From: Bryopsis sp. KO-2023
Lineage: Eukaryota > Chlorophyta > Ulvophyceae > Bryopsidales > Bryopsidaceae
Assembly (NCBI GenBank): GCA_030272585.1
Contig: BSYQ01000015.1
Span: 124,001 to 188,000, forward strand
Length of the DNA stretch: 64,000 nt
Direction of reading: 5' to 3'
The translations under genes were made by a program, and so were the position numbers. Each line of letters begins with the position of its first letter. The first letter of the stretch is position 1. The notes under the pieces were generated by a model. That model saw only the letters and a program-made list of their open reading frames with translations. It did not search any database and had not been told where the DNA came from. This document shows, piece by piece, positions 24,830 to 42,857 of this stretch.

Positions 24830-27800
24830 ATGGCCCCAAAGTGCAAGCCAAGACCAAGGGCTATGCAATTGGGCGCCGCCGCCGGCGTTCATATGGTAAA
24901 CAAGACAGATCGCGATCACTCTGAAGGACACACGAGCGAGGGACAAGGCCAAAGAGCGTCCTTATGGACGAAAGCAGTCAAGGTGCGGTCAAAGACAGAT
25001 CGGCCAATGCCACGCTCGTTGTCAGTCGACCTGGACCACGAGAGGGTCTCAACGACGTCGGATGTTTTTATTGCTCTAATTTGGAGACAGGCGCAGAACT
25101 TGTGCAACAAGCGGAGAGTTCTGTTGGGTGTGTGGTGGTTTCGTTTCTTTCCCATTTTTGGTGAACGTTGGAAGATGTAAAAACTGCGGCCGTTGACCTT
25201 CTCCTCGCATCAAGTTTTCTTTGAAAGCTGTTGTGCCAGCCCAAGCCGTTTGTGAACGACTCATTCTTAAGGAAACGAGCAAGTCGTTACATCGCGTAAT
25301 TTGATGTTTGTTTGTTTTGTTTGTTACATCGCGTGGGAATTGTCTTTCGTCCTCATAATTGGATCTCTTTGCTCAGTAGATGTCGGGCCACACTCCGCAT
25401 ATAATTTGTTTCGTTTTTGATTTGTCTCCTTATAGATGGATTTCTTGCTTTGTTGTTAATTTGTGAGAGTTTGATTCTAGAACAAGGAGGAAGTTCAAAT
25501 TCAGAGGGAAAGAACCTTGACAGATAGTGAGCGCAATGAAGTTCGAGAAAAATACATCGATCAAGCTAAGGGAGACATCAAGGATATGCTGTGGTGGGCT
25601 ATAAATTGCTTCGGCTGCTTTTTTTTTCAGCCCCGTTTTTTAACAAATTTGGTACCAATGTCTGTTCTCCAAGGGCTACAAAAAAATAAGACACAACCAA
25701 CAGGCTGTTGAATCAGCTACAAAAGTTCCTCGCTTGAGCATCTTTTTGTTGTAACTAAATCCGCTTGCAAGTCTGAATTCAGTGAGATTTATTTTTAAAC
25801 ATTTGAAATAGGTATTCCGTGTTTCTCGTCCTCTTCTCGGTGACAACTCTAATGGGCCACAGTGAGCAAGATATATTTTTCTTTGGGGATCATATTCTGG
25901 GCCAACTGAATGGTGTCGAGATGCCATTCAAAGCAGCCCACGTGAAAAAGGAACTCACAGATGTAGCCACTGTCTACGAGTTACATTTGTAAGAAGTAGG
26001 TTGGGGACAGGTCCATGCATATTTGTATGCACATTTTTCTATACTTGTGTTGCAACAGTCGCCCAGTCGTGCTCGGTTGAAATCCTGACTCAAAGTCGGT
26101 CTTTACAGGTATCTCCAGGGAGTCCTCTACCCGTTTTTGTACACGGGGTCTTCGTACGATGGAGTGTCAATTCCTGGCGTCGTTCTGGGTCAAGGTGTAT
26201 TGTTGGGGGCACCCAGAATCGGCAGTGTCCGTGTGCGACCAACCAGCTGTGAATTCAACAAGCAATTTCAGTTCAAGGGAACACAAATCGAATATTGTTC
26301 TCCTGGACTCGACGAAGGAATAGCCGACACAGAGCCTTATGGTCTTGGAGATGCATTCGCGTACGTGATTGAATTAACGTTAAAAGTTCGTGATGTGGCT
26401 GAATGCAATTAGAATGACAAATACTTTTGGACTTTCGGACGAGGTCCCTGTTGATAAAACGTCGTTTTGGTTTGGAGTACAAGAACTCTTGAATTGTTCC
26501 GTTGAACAGTGTTGGAACTGTGTTTTTCTTGCGTGCAGATACAACTCACTTGGCAACAAAGACGCAACCTACGTATCGACCAAGACTTCTGGCTGGTACC
26601 CTCCCCCTGGGTACACAATCACTCTCCCTCGACAGGAAAACGCAACATGTGTCTTGGCGAACGTGCTCGATTGGGACTCAGCAAATGAAACCAATCTGGA
26701 AGTTACTTGCCCCGCAGCACATGTGTTCAGAAACTTGCAGACTCTCAATTTTGTGGATGCACACACAAGAGCCGTCTTCGTGGATTTTGCGGTTTATCAC
26801 CCTTTGCTCGATCGAGTCTGCAGTGTAAGGTAGTGCCAGCGCCAGCACTATCACATGGAAACCAACGATATCCTGCATAAGGGAACACTCTAGACAACAC
26901 TCTTTTTTCTTGACGGTGAAACTTCCATCTTTCCAGTAGCAGCTGGATCCTTTTCAAAGTGAGGACGTGTTGCCAGGGTTTTTTTCGAGCTGCTGCAATC
27001 AGGCGGGGTCATAACCGACACAGACATCGACATTTTCCGACCATACCCTTACCAAGTTTCCACGAAAGATATTGTGCGTCTCGGTGGGGAGGCCGTTGTT
27101 CTGATCATGGTACGATCATCTTCTCTGTCTTCTCTACTGGGTAGTTCTACTTCACGGGTAAAAATCGTGATGACCTGATGTCGATCTCCCTTGTTTTTGT
27201 TTTCACGTGAAGGTTTTGGCTTATATGGGTGAAGAAGCTCGAAAAATCTTCAAGGAGGGCTGGTCATACTTCAAGGATGTCGGGAAATACCCCCACCTGA
27301 TCAACCTAGTACTTTTTATTGTTGTTATTGCGTACGAAATCGACTGCATGCTCTTGATGCCCTCGACAATACAGGTCAGATTGTTTTTCTTCCACTTTAT
27401 CCATGCAAATCAGTCTTTGCTTTTCACATTATCTCTATATGTTATAATCTTCCCCAGAAAACACTGGTGCTTAGCTGTTGATCAAAACAGAATCATGGGA
27501 CATGATGGGCTGTGAAACTGTGTGTGATCTTGACTACCTCCTTGTCTTCCATTCTGGGTGTTCGTTTTTTTTGTCGAGTATCCACAAAGAATCAGAGTGG
27601 CTGGTGACTGATCCATGTGTTTGTTAGATAGATTCCGACGAATACATCCCGATACGTAAAGCCAGCGACGTCGCTCGTTTCAGTCAATCCCTCAATTCTT
27701 TCAACATGTTCCTCTCCTGGATGAAAGTTTTCAAGTACATGTCCTTTATTCCACAATTTTCCCAACTCACACGGACGTTGAGCAAAGCCGCGTCAGCTGT

Positions 27801-28983
27801 GGGGGGCTTCTTTTTGATCATAGGGCTGGTACTCATTGGGTCGGGCCAAGCCTTTCTCTTAGCTTTTGGAGCGCGACTGAACGATTACAGAAACTTCCAA
27901 GAGTCCATATACTCGCTCATCAGAGCGCTGCTGATGGACTTCAATCTCCAGGTGATATACATCTCTCTGTCTATCAGATATTCTATCAACTAAGCGAATA
28001 TATTCATTGAGATTGCCGTTTGCTCCCATCCTGTTCACATTGCTTCAATGTATCGCAGGAGTTGAGAGAGGCCAACCTGTGGCTTGGGCCCCTATTCTTC
28101 GGGAGTTTTATCATTCTGGCCGTCTTCGTGCTTTTGAATATGTTCATCGCTATTATTTCTGACGCCTACACAGAGACCAGGGAGGAATTGAGACAGGCGC
28201 GAGGTCATATGTCGTATGGGAGCTTCATTGTCAAGGTTTGTGTCAGGAAACAAGTGGCGGCGGCCGCCTTTTGTGTTGACAACGACACAGCCTGTCCAGA
28301 GCGACCCTACGGCCCACGGAACTGACGTGTCCTCGCGCAGGTGTTATTTCACGAGATGGTGTTCAAGATACCTATACTCGGGGTTCAGTTTCATCGCCTC
28401 TACAAGAATGTGAAGCGCCGGCACAAGGAAGCCCAACAAAGAAGAGAGAGAAAAAAATCCGGTCTAGTTGCGAGGGTTGGCGGCGAGAATTTGCGAAGCT
28501 TCACATACGCCCACATGTTCGCCCAACATCTCGTGGTGTGTACAGAAAAAACAAAACTTACAAACACTTCGTTAATCAAAACGATGCTGTCACTGAACGA
28601 TCAGAGCTACTTTGTGCTCGAAAGAGAAAATAACCTTCTCGCATCCATGTATAAACGTCAGCAATCTCTTTCTTTTGGAACGGTGGGATTTTCTTTTTCC
28701 AGGGAGTTTTCTTTTGGGTGGGGTTTTTTGTTGTTCTTACCTTGTATTACTCTGGCATTATGGGGGGTGATGGCCTTTTTTTGCTGTAATTGATCGATTG
28801 GTGCGTTTTCCCCAGGCCGAGGCTGGCAATCCATCGTTTGCGCAAGTCTACCCCAAAGAGGACGATCAAGACATTCAAGCCTATCATACTGGGGATGCTG
28901 GGGACAATGAGCTGTTGACTGACATCGGCGAAAGTCACCCAGACGTCCTTGAGATCTCGCCCCGAAGATTTTCGAACGTTTGA
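24830..28983 (+). CDS. Polycystin / PKD2-like TRP cation channel, 11 exons
   Basis: Six-helix calcium-permeable channel of the TRPP family, often ciliary or flagellar. Exons: 24830-24982, 25481-25593, 25812-25988, 26109-26360, 26539-26829, 26977-27109, 27213-27374, 27628-27951, 28059-28235, 28341-28682, 28816-28983; 763 aa, all phases closing. S1 starts near residue 90 (YSVFLVLFSVTT). The extracellular polycystin (TOP) domain follows: YLQGVLYPFLY, GAPRIGSVRVRPTSC, WIDxRTRAVFV-like DAHTRAVFVDFAVYHPL and FELLQSGGV. Then come S2-S5, a pore helix with SLIRALLMDFNLQ (about 523-535) and S6, VFVLLNMFIAIISDAYTE. The cytoplasmic tail is basic at first (RRHKEAQQRRERKK), then acidic. I see no EF-hand. 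Exon 2 may end at 25590 or 25593. A 69-nt stretch (28536-28604) inside exon 10 has intron-like ends but stays in frame. Confidence 0.92.
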
Positions 28984-30150
28984 GGACCACCATTTTTGAT
29001 CAGATTGTGCTCGTACTTGGGAGGACGATTATTAGGAACAGGCTTCACTCGGTGCCATTCCATACAGGCAGACTATTATAAGCAGTTTTTATAGTCAATA
29101 CCTTTTCAGTTGGGCAGGTACTGAACCAATCGTTTTTACACAAAGGAGGTTTGGTGGAGGGGGCTACTGGTTATATCTAGACTTAGGAGGTAGATAGACC
29201 TTTTGATTGGGTTCCTGGGAAATGGATTTGACTCCACCCTGCAGGTAGTTTGTTTTTCATTGCTGGTTTTATTGTTCCAGAATCAAAAATCTTGAACACT
29301 TGGAAAAGTTGCATCACTTGGAAAAGTTGCATCTGAAAAAACAAGTGATAAAAAAAGCATCCTTTCTACATAAAAGGTCTTCTCAACATCTACTCATGCA
29401 GTCAAATGGAACCGGAAGACCAGCTGGCCATCTCAAAATCTCCCACAGCCCCTATCTCAAAAAAAAGAAGATAGGGAGAAAAGACACCTATTGCCAACTC
29501 AAAATACCCCTCCACAAACAACACCCATAATGGAAAAACTGTAAGAATCAGAAAATCCAAAAAAAACTCAATTGCACCAACCATTTCTTCTTGCACGTGA
29601 TCACCCAGAAGAAAAAAAAAAAGATCAAATCCGTGAAAAGGTATTTCATATAAAAAAACAAAGATATCTATCTGGATGCATAACCAGCCGTTAAATTTCT
29701 CATTTCTTTTTATCCTTTCATGAAAAGTAACACAGAAAGGGAGGAAAAAAGGGGGTTTTGCAAATTGCAATATCTAGCACATGATCTAGCCCTTTTCACT
29801 TCGATAAAAGCAAATCCAGCAGGAAAAAAAGAGACCTCATGAGCTTTAGTCGGGAATCTAGCAGCTTGAATTTGAGGCAAAAAATAAAATTATGCAGCGA
29901 GTCTTGCTGGAGAGCTCATTTTTTGAAGAATAGAACTCATGCCACTTCTTGAGGCCTCATGTATCTGTGAATTCTCTTATAGCTCTCTCCAGCACACTGC
30001 AATTTTGCACACAAAATTTCATTGAAAAAAATACATCTGTTTAAGAATACTCTCCAGCACACTGCAATTGCACACAAAATCCTCTGGAAAAACCCATCTT
30101 TGTGTTCAAGAAAATGATAACAGTGCATCTTGTAGTCCAGCATGTGCCAT
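28984..30150. other. Intergenic region with small tandem duplications
   Basis: This lies between the 3' ends of the plus-strand polycystin gene and the minus-strand secreted-protein gene. It contains two copies of an 18-bp unit (CACTTGGAAAAGTTGCAT) at about 29297-29332 and a degenerate 65-bp tandem duplication at about 29985-30115. No convincing coding region was found. Confidence 0.45.
29985..30115. repeat. Degenerate 65-bp tandem duplication
   Basis: Two copies begin with CTCTCCAGCACACTGCAATT at 29985 and 30050 and stay similar through GCACACAAAAT and an A-rich stretch ending in CAAGAAAA or similar. The period is 65 bp. It sits just beyond the 3' end of the minus-strand secreted-protein gene. 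Confidence 0.75.
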
Positions 30151-31419
30151 CTATTTCATACCGCTTTCTTTGTGTAAGAAACCCACCTCTCCAACACGAT
30201 TGCCTTTCAGCAAATCGTTGATGGTGCTAGCCCTCCCCTCCCCTTTGTGAACCCAATCCTCGTTCTGAGCTTTCAACAAGCTATCGACGTCCACAGTAGC
30301 CCCCAATTCAGCCAGGGCCGAACCACGCGAATTCGTGGCACAGAGAATATACGACTCCTTCATGAGGTTGGTCACCTCGATCTCGGAGCCCGACATGGCC
30401 ACCCAAGCTTTGGATTTGGTCCAGCTCCATTTGCCGACCAACCACCCTCCTCGCTGTCTAGCGTAAGGAACGTTGATGATGCCGAATTGCCCCTGAATGA
30501 CTGCCTGGCATTGAGCGTAGCCAGCCTTCCACACGGGGAGCTTGACCCAGCTGTAGGAGTAGGGCTCCTGGAAAAACACCACAGTGGTGGACAATGTTAG
30601 CACATACCATGCAGATTTCCCTAGTCAGAACCTGGTTTTCAATATGGTAGCACTCACATTAGGAGGCAGAAGAAACTTGAATTCCATGAGGACCCGCTCG
30701 GCTCCGTTCAGAGGGAAAGAAGCGAACGTCCTGCCGCCCTGAGCTTCGCAGCCGCCCCAAATGTTATCCCCCAACTGGCACGAATAGCACACGGCGAACA
30801 TGCCCTCGTTCGCTGCAACGGACTGCTCCGGAAAGGGCCCGCCGAGATAGCCCGTCTGGAATCGAACCTCGGTGTAGAACTTGTTCACTGCGCAGAGGAT
30901 GTAGGAATCGCTCAATTGATTCCCGACGTTCTTCGATCGGCCGTCCCACGAGATCCAAGCGCCGCCGTCCAGCTTCCATGTGCCCAGCGTGTAATCGCCC
31001 TCTTCTTCGGCGTTGAGGACGTTCACCGCGCCGTGGCCATCTACCATTACCGCATCGCACACGACCTTCTCTGCTTTCCAGTCCTGGTGTTTGACCCAAA
31101 TGTACTGATAGCCGTTATCCACCAGATCACCGTACACCAAGAAGTCCCAATCCTCGACGTTATCGTAGCTGCGTCGGCCGTAGGTGAACCAGAATTCCGT
31201 GGTGCCGTCCTCTTTGGGGAGGCATTTCCCGAACGACGTCGCGCGTCTGAATTCTGTGAAACAAACGTAGTACTCTCCGTAGTTGGCTTTCACGGCATCC
31301 TCGCGGAATGTCGCGCTCTTGACGAGCGTGACGTCGCTGAAGATCATGGCATTAGCGCTGGGCAAAAAAGCAGCCGTGAAAAGCGCGACGACCGCTGATC
31401 CGAGCCAGGAGAGAAGCAT
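30151..31419 (-). CDS. Secreted protein with two copies of an unknown Cys/Trp-rich domain, 2 exons
   Basis: I do not recognise the family. Exons 31419-30658 and 30567-30151 join in phase 0 and give 392 aa. The N-terminus is a clear signal peptide (VVALFTAAFLPSANA), so the protein is probably secreted. The mature chain is an internal duplication of about 150 residues. Matching pairs include GEYYVCFTEFRRATSFGKC with GMFAVCYSCQLG..WGGC, YIWVKHQDWKAEKVVC with YSWVKLPVWKAGYAQC, and SDSYILCAVN with KESYILCATN. Cysteines and tryptophans are the best-kept positions, suggesting a disulfide-stabilised beta fold. A lectin-like or cell-surface role is a guess only. The last 40 residues lack a counterpart in copy 1, and a possible donor near 30178-30183 leaves the C-terminus open to revision. 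It starts about 320 bp from the oppositely oriented U5 gene. Confidence 0.75.
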
Positions 31420-31737
31420 GTTGCTCCAGGAAATCTACAAGGGGGCGGGGGTAAGCACTGCAGCTGGGGTGGAGCGGTGGGAAGGAAGCGGATGCGTTGT
31501 CGAGGGTCGAAAGTGGCTCAATTATATGGCACAACATCGGATCGACCTGTTTCTCGAACTCCTCAGTCCCATCCCGAGACGGAATCGACCCAGATCGAGG
31601 GTTGCCCGTCATCTAAATTGAATCCAGGCAGTCAATCAAGGAAAAGGCCCTCGCTTGGCGGCTGCCACCAGACTTCAGAACAACCACAGCCATCTGCGGT
31701 TAGAACACCTCAGCTGGGAGCAATAAACAGGTGGTGC

Positions 31738-31852
31738 GGATGACCTTGTCTTCGTGCTACCCTTTCGCCTTTTACTAAAGGATACCGAGGGCCATTCGTT
31801 TAAAATCACGACTGGTTTCAATTTTTGCATGACGTCTTTTGGCGTCATGCAA
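31738..31852 (+). ncRNA. RNU5: U5 spliceosomal snRNA
   Basis: Core RNA of the U5 and tri-snRNP that holds exon ends during splicing. The invariant loop I is present as CTTTCGCCTTTTACTAAAGG at 31762-31781, closed by CCTTT/AAAGG. Downstream come an Sm site, AATTTTTG (31820-31827), and a 3' terminal hairpin of 9-10 bp with loop TCTTTTGG (31827-31850), the order and spacing of known U5 RNAs. A paired 5' arm is visible from about 31738 (GATGACC.. with GGGCCATTC), but the exact 5' end is estimated. No consensus snRNA promoter element was recognised upstream. A second hairpin followed by nine T lies just after the RNA. Confidence 0.9.
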
Positions 31853-31853
31853 T

Positions 31854-31895
31854 GCAATGAGAAGAAGCCTTCACTTGGCTTCTCATTTTTTTTTC
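31854..31895 (+). terminator. Hairpin plus T-run after U5 snRNA
   Basis: Starting about 10 nt beyond the U5 terminal stem, ATGAGAAG..GCC pairs with GGCTTCTCAT, with a 3-nt bulge and loop TTCACTT. A run of nine T follows at once. It could be a Pol III stop signal, a 3'-end processing signal or chance. The position directly behind the snRNA is the only functional hint. Confidence 0.45.
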
Positions 31896-33600
31896 AATTG
31901 GTCCAAACACATATTTCAAGCAGCAGGAGTCGCATTCACCACCACTTAAGCACCAACGAACGTTGGGAAAATATCTTTGCGCTTGGGGCAATGCCGTCGC
32001 CTATGAGGTCCTTCCGAGGCACGGCTTTTGCTGGTTGAAAACTATTTCCAATGCCCCCCCATTCCTGCCTCGCAGGGTGGAAATTTCTGGAGGAGGGCAG
32101 CCCTGTGCTTGTATCCCTTCTCCAATGTTTAAATTTATCTTCAATTTTGGGTCACCAGTTCGATAAATGAATTCTTAAATATCGTCTGATCTCTCACTCA
32201 TCAAATTGGATATCTCACTCTTTTCAAGGCTTGTCATATCACTCTTTTTCAATGCTTGTCATCTCACTCTTTTCTTATTGGAATTGAACAACAATCATGT
32301 TATTTCTCACTCTTTTCCTTCATGCAAAAAATGATCTACAGTGACCTGATCTTCGAGCGGGCGGACATGAATTATATTGTGGAGGAGAATAATGGAGGCA
32401 TTGACCCAAATTTTGGAGGGCGGTGGAGGATCAGATGGAAAGCATCCCAGTTCAGAGATCTGTGGAATCATCTCGAGAGGCGAACACCCTGGGCAATCCC
32501 ATCCATCCCATCCTGTCGTGGCTAAAATAGGTAAGTCTCATCAACAATCACTCGACATCCACAGGGAGGGCCCCCCAGACCCCCGAACTGAGGGAAGCCT
32601 ACCAGCTCTCTGAAATCCGATCAATGCTAACACACAAGCATCCCATTATGAAATTCTCCCTGAAGAGAATTACTTGAGATTTTTTCTTGGTGGCAGTGTC
32701 GCAACATCAATATATGGATATGGGCCGTGTGTGGGTGCACACTGAACATGTGAGGTGATTTGGGCCAAACAACAGAGGGGAACAAAATTGGACAAAGTAC
32801 CTCTTTCTCTCTCTCTACATGAATGTACACTACCCACCACTTGCACCACTCAACATCTCTACAAGGATAAGTGAATAAAAACGATGAACCAATCGAACCT
32901 TAAAACCAAGAAAAAAGAAAAAACCAAGAAGACCTGAGAAAAAGCTCAGTCTTCCCAAAAACACTTCAGCTTTTTTCCCCCCCTTCGAGATAATGCCATT
33001 GGAACCCCTCAATTCCCCCTTCGCAGAGAACGAGATTCCAAAGCCCCCAGTTCTTCCCCCACCCCCACCCCAACCAAGTATCCTTTCTAATACTTTCTTA
33101 GCCCATCGCTCTTCTCTTTGCATATATGCTTTTTCCCTAAGGAAATCCAACGAAAAAGAAAGACACACACACAGTCTCCACCCCGAAGTTTTCCCTCGAA
33201 AATTCTGTGCACCTGTCTTTTCCCACGTTTTCTCAAATATCCTCTCCCCCCCCCCTTAAACCCGGTCCCTATTTTCCCCTACGAGGTCTATTTCAGGAAT
33301 CTGGAAATCAATCAAAAAGGATTGCAACCATCTCTATCTACCCATCACCTGGACTGTTTGTAACACAGATAAAACCCACACCAACCAACCAACGTGGATT
33401 TTTTTTTTCCCCTTTTCACATAAGCCCCCCACCTGAGGTTCTCCCTGTCGCCACTTTACATTTGATTGTCCTTTTTTTTTTGCCTTATCCGATCCCCCCA
33501 ATACTAAATTCCTTTTATTTTCGATCCCTATATATTTTTTTGGTTTTGGTTGGGTTGTTTTTAAGATATATAATACGGTGCATGTTTTTTCCTTCCTTTT
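31896..33600. other. Intergenic; sense-strand G-rich 3' flank of the SAP30-like gene
   Basis: From about 32830 to 33600 the plus strand is C- and T-rich, so the SAP30-like gene's own (minus) strand is G-rich downstream of its stop. Near 32190-32275 degenerate repeats of a TCTCACTCTTTTC unit occur. A plus-strand frame around 32340-32525 is open but unsupported. No gene is called. Confidence 0.45.
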
Positions 33601-34286
33601 TCACCGGGATTTGCTGGCAGGGACAGTAAGTTTTCGTTTGAAGTCCGCAATTACGTCCCCTTCTGTTACCACCTGCAGAAAACAAAAAAATAATAAGAAG
33701 AAAAAATTTGAACCTTTCTAGAAGATCCCAAAATCAAAAGTGAATATTGCATGCAAGAAATTGGAGTTTTTTGCGGGTGCATTTTTTTTAAAGGGAAAAA
33801 ACAACAATCCTCAAATGGACTGTCCGGGGGAAAACTGTAACTCAATAGCAGATGCAGAGAACAATAAATAATAATTGAACTGATCCAATTTTTCCTTCGG
33901 GCTAATTATTTGATTGTGTTGTTCATGGAGGCAGGGACTGGTCGATTAGCTGGGAAGGCGAAACAAACAGTTTCGTTTCTTTTCGTCATGAAAACAAGGG
34001 GGAAAGGAAAACGAACCACGGTGGCCTTACCATGGATGCGAAGTGATCATGAATAGCTTGGCATAAATCTTCCTTGTTGCTGTACAAATGCACTCCCCTC
34101 ACTCCGAACGTCTTGACGTATCTTCTCAGCGTGGTGGACTGCAAAAGAGAGGGAAGGAAAAATCAGCTATCGAAAAAGAACAACCTAACTGTGGCTGTGG
34201 CCAAAAGAAACGCAAAAAAAATCAAATTATTGCTTTTTTTCAGATGCACTCCTTACCTTGAGCTTTGTGAAATCCACTTTCTTCAC
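33601..34286 (-). CDS. SAP30: SAP30-like Sin3/HDAC complex subunit, 5' part unresolved
   Basis: Three exons are clear: 34286-34257, 34138-34031 and 33672-33601, all phase 0, with the stop at 33601-33603. They encode VKKVDFTKLK, then STTLRRYVKTFGV with KEDLCQAIHDHFASM, then VVTEGDVIADF. This matches the Sin3-binding (SAP30_Sin3_bdg) domain: a helix leading to LRRY, a K-x-x-L turn, an HF motif and a C-terminal helix. SAP30 bridges Sin3 to histone deacetylases in the nucleus. At least one 5' exon with the start codon is missing. A candidate ends at a donor near 34709 and encodes a basic stretch (KAKRRRRGG), but no ATG in frame could be fixed. The end of the protein is short, as in plant and algal SAP30s, which lack the animal zinc finger. 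Confidence 0.78.
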
Positions 34287-41478
<7,192 letters not shown>

Positions 41479-42857
41479 AAACCTGTCTCGTCCCTCTGTT
41501 CAGGATGTAATGCACTTGCATGTCCTTTGGACTGGTCTCAGCCATTCAAATTGTGAACAAAGCTGTCCGTCCCAAAAGCATAACAGGCTCACTGGCTTCT
41601 TCCGTAAAAAACATCGTTCATCTCTTTATCGTTACAAAATGCTGGCTGGCTTTGGGAAACACTTGGCACACACAGAATCGCCTTTTTCCTTGCACTGGTG
41701 TTTTCGCACTCTTTTTGGCCCCATCGAAAGCACCAGAGTGTCCAACGGATTGCTGTAACCCAAGGAAGACAAAACGCTAAGAAAGCTCTAGCAACCTCAG
41801 TTGTTACTTCTGATCAGAAATTGTGAAATTGTGTTTTTTAGGCGTTTTTTTACTAGTGTGAGGGCCGTTTTTCAGTGATAGATAGTTGTTTTTTAGAGTT
41901 GGAAAGAATTTTAATTGAGCCTTCACTGGTTGAGGTACCATACAATCAAAGAAAAATGAAACAAAGGCAAAGAAGCAACACCAAAGGAACCGAAACCAAT
42001 TTTCTGGAAGAATCCACAACATATCCTGACAGTGTGTTCTATTTCTGCGGGCAATTTCCATCCCCATAGAAAAGTAAGCCACCGCTCGAACCCCTGGTGC
42101 TTGTCACCCTAAAATTGTGAAAATGAAATGCAGGATGCGCTGAAATTCTACGCTGGGAGGCACTTTGTGCAAAAGGGCAAAGCGTTCTGCTCGTTAGTCA
42201 TTGGTCAGCGCATGTGACCTATGTTTACTGGTTGGTTGGTAGCCAATGTATGGTTCAGTTTTTCTGGTCGCTACTCCACCATTTTCCTCCACTCGACCCC
42301 GCCGCCAGAATTGGTGTGGACGGCCCCTGTTGCGGTGTAGACCTGGACGGAGCCCAGCTTTGAAAAAATCCCGACAACGAGTGGCTTCTATGGCGAGCAA
42401 GGGAAACCCTGGTAATTTGTTGGTCTCTTGTGACACGCACCCGAACGATTTTGGTTGCATCTCGAACCGCCTCAACTTTTGCCCCACCTCGTGATGTCTG
42501 TTCAACTTGGTCGACAATTTCCCGCCAGTCTGTTTACTACTTTGGGTTGGGGGCGGCGGGGCTCCGTTTGATTATCGGTGGTAGTTGTTTAGTCGCATCG
42601 CGTTGTGATCTCGAAACGGGGTTCACGTCGACAGCGCCATTTGGTACCAAAATCGCCACCTGGTCGCGAATGGCGATGCACATGATTGTGGTAAGGGTTG
42701 GACGCCAATCAGAAAGTGAAAGTCGGCGTCAAATTCACCTTGTGGCCCCAAACGGGTGTCAAGCAAGGTCTGCCCAGCGATTGGACAGCGATCCCCATGA
42801 ATCTTGAACAGCGCTCGGTTGCTGCCCTTCTCCAAGTCCTGTTTCACTGTCGCAGGT
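41479..42857. other. Intergenic; upstream region of ferroportin
   Basis: The first 400 nt are the CDKL 3' flank. From about 42180 CpG rises, consistent with a promoter. An acceptor-like ttcactgtcgcag ends at 42855, three bases before the ferroportin ATG, so the gene probably has a 5' UTR intron here; its donor was not identified. No coding region is supported. Confidence 0.45.

Noticed and set aside
30855-30872. tRNA T-loop-like GGTTCGATTCC on the minus strand
   Set aside because: It falls inside the well-supported first exon of the secreted protein and has no partner arms.
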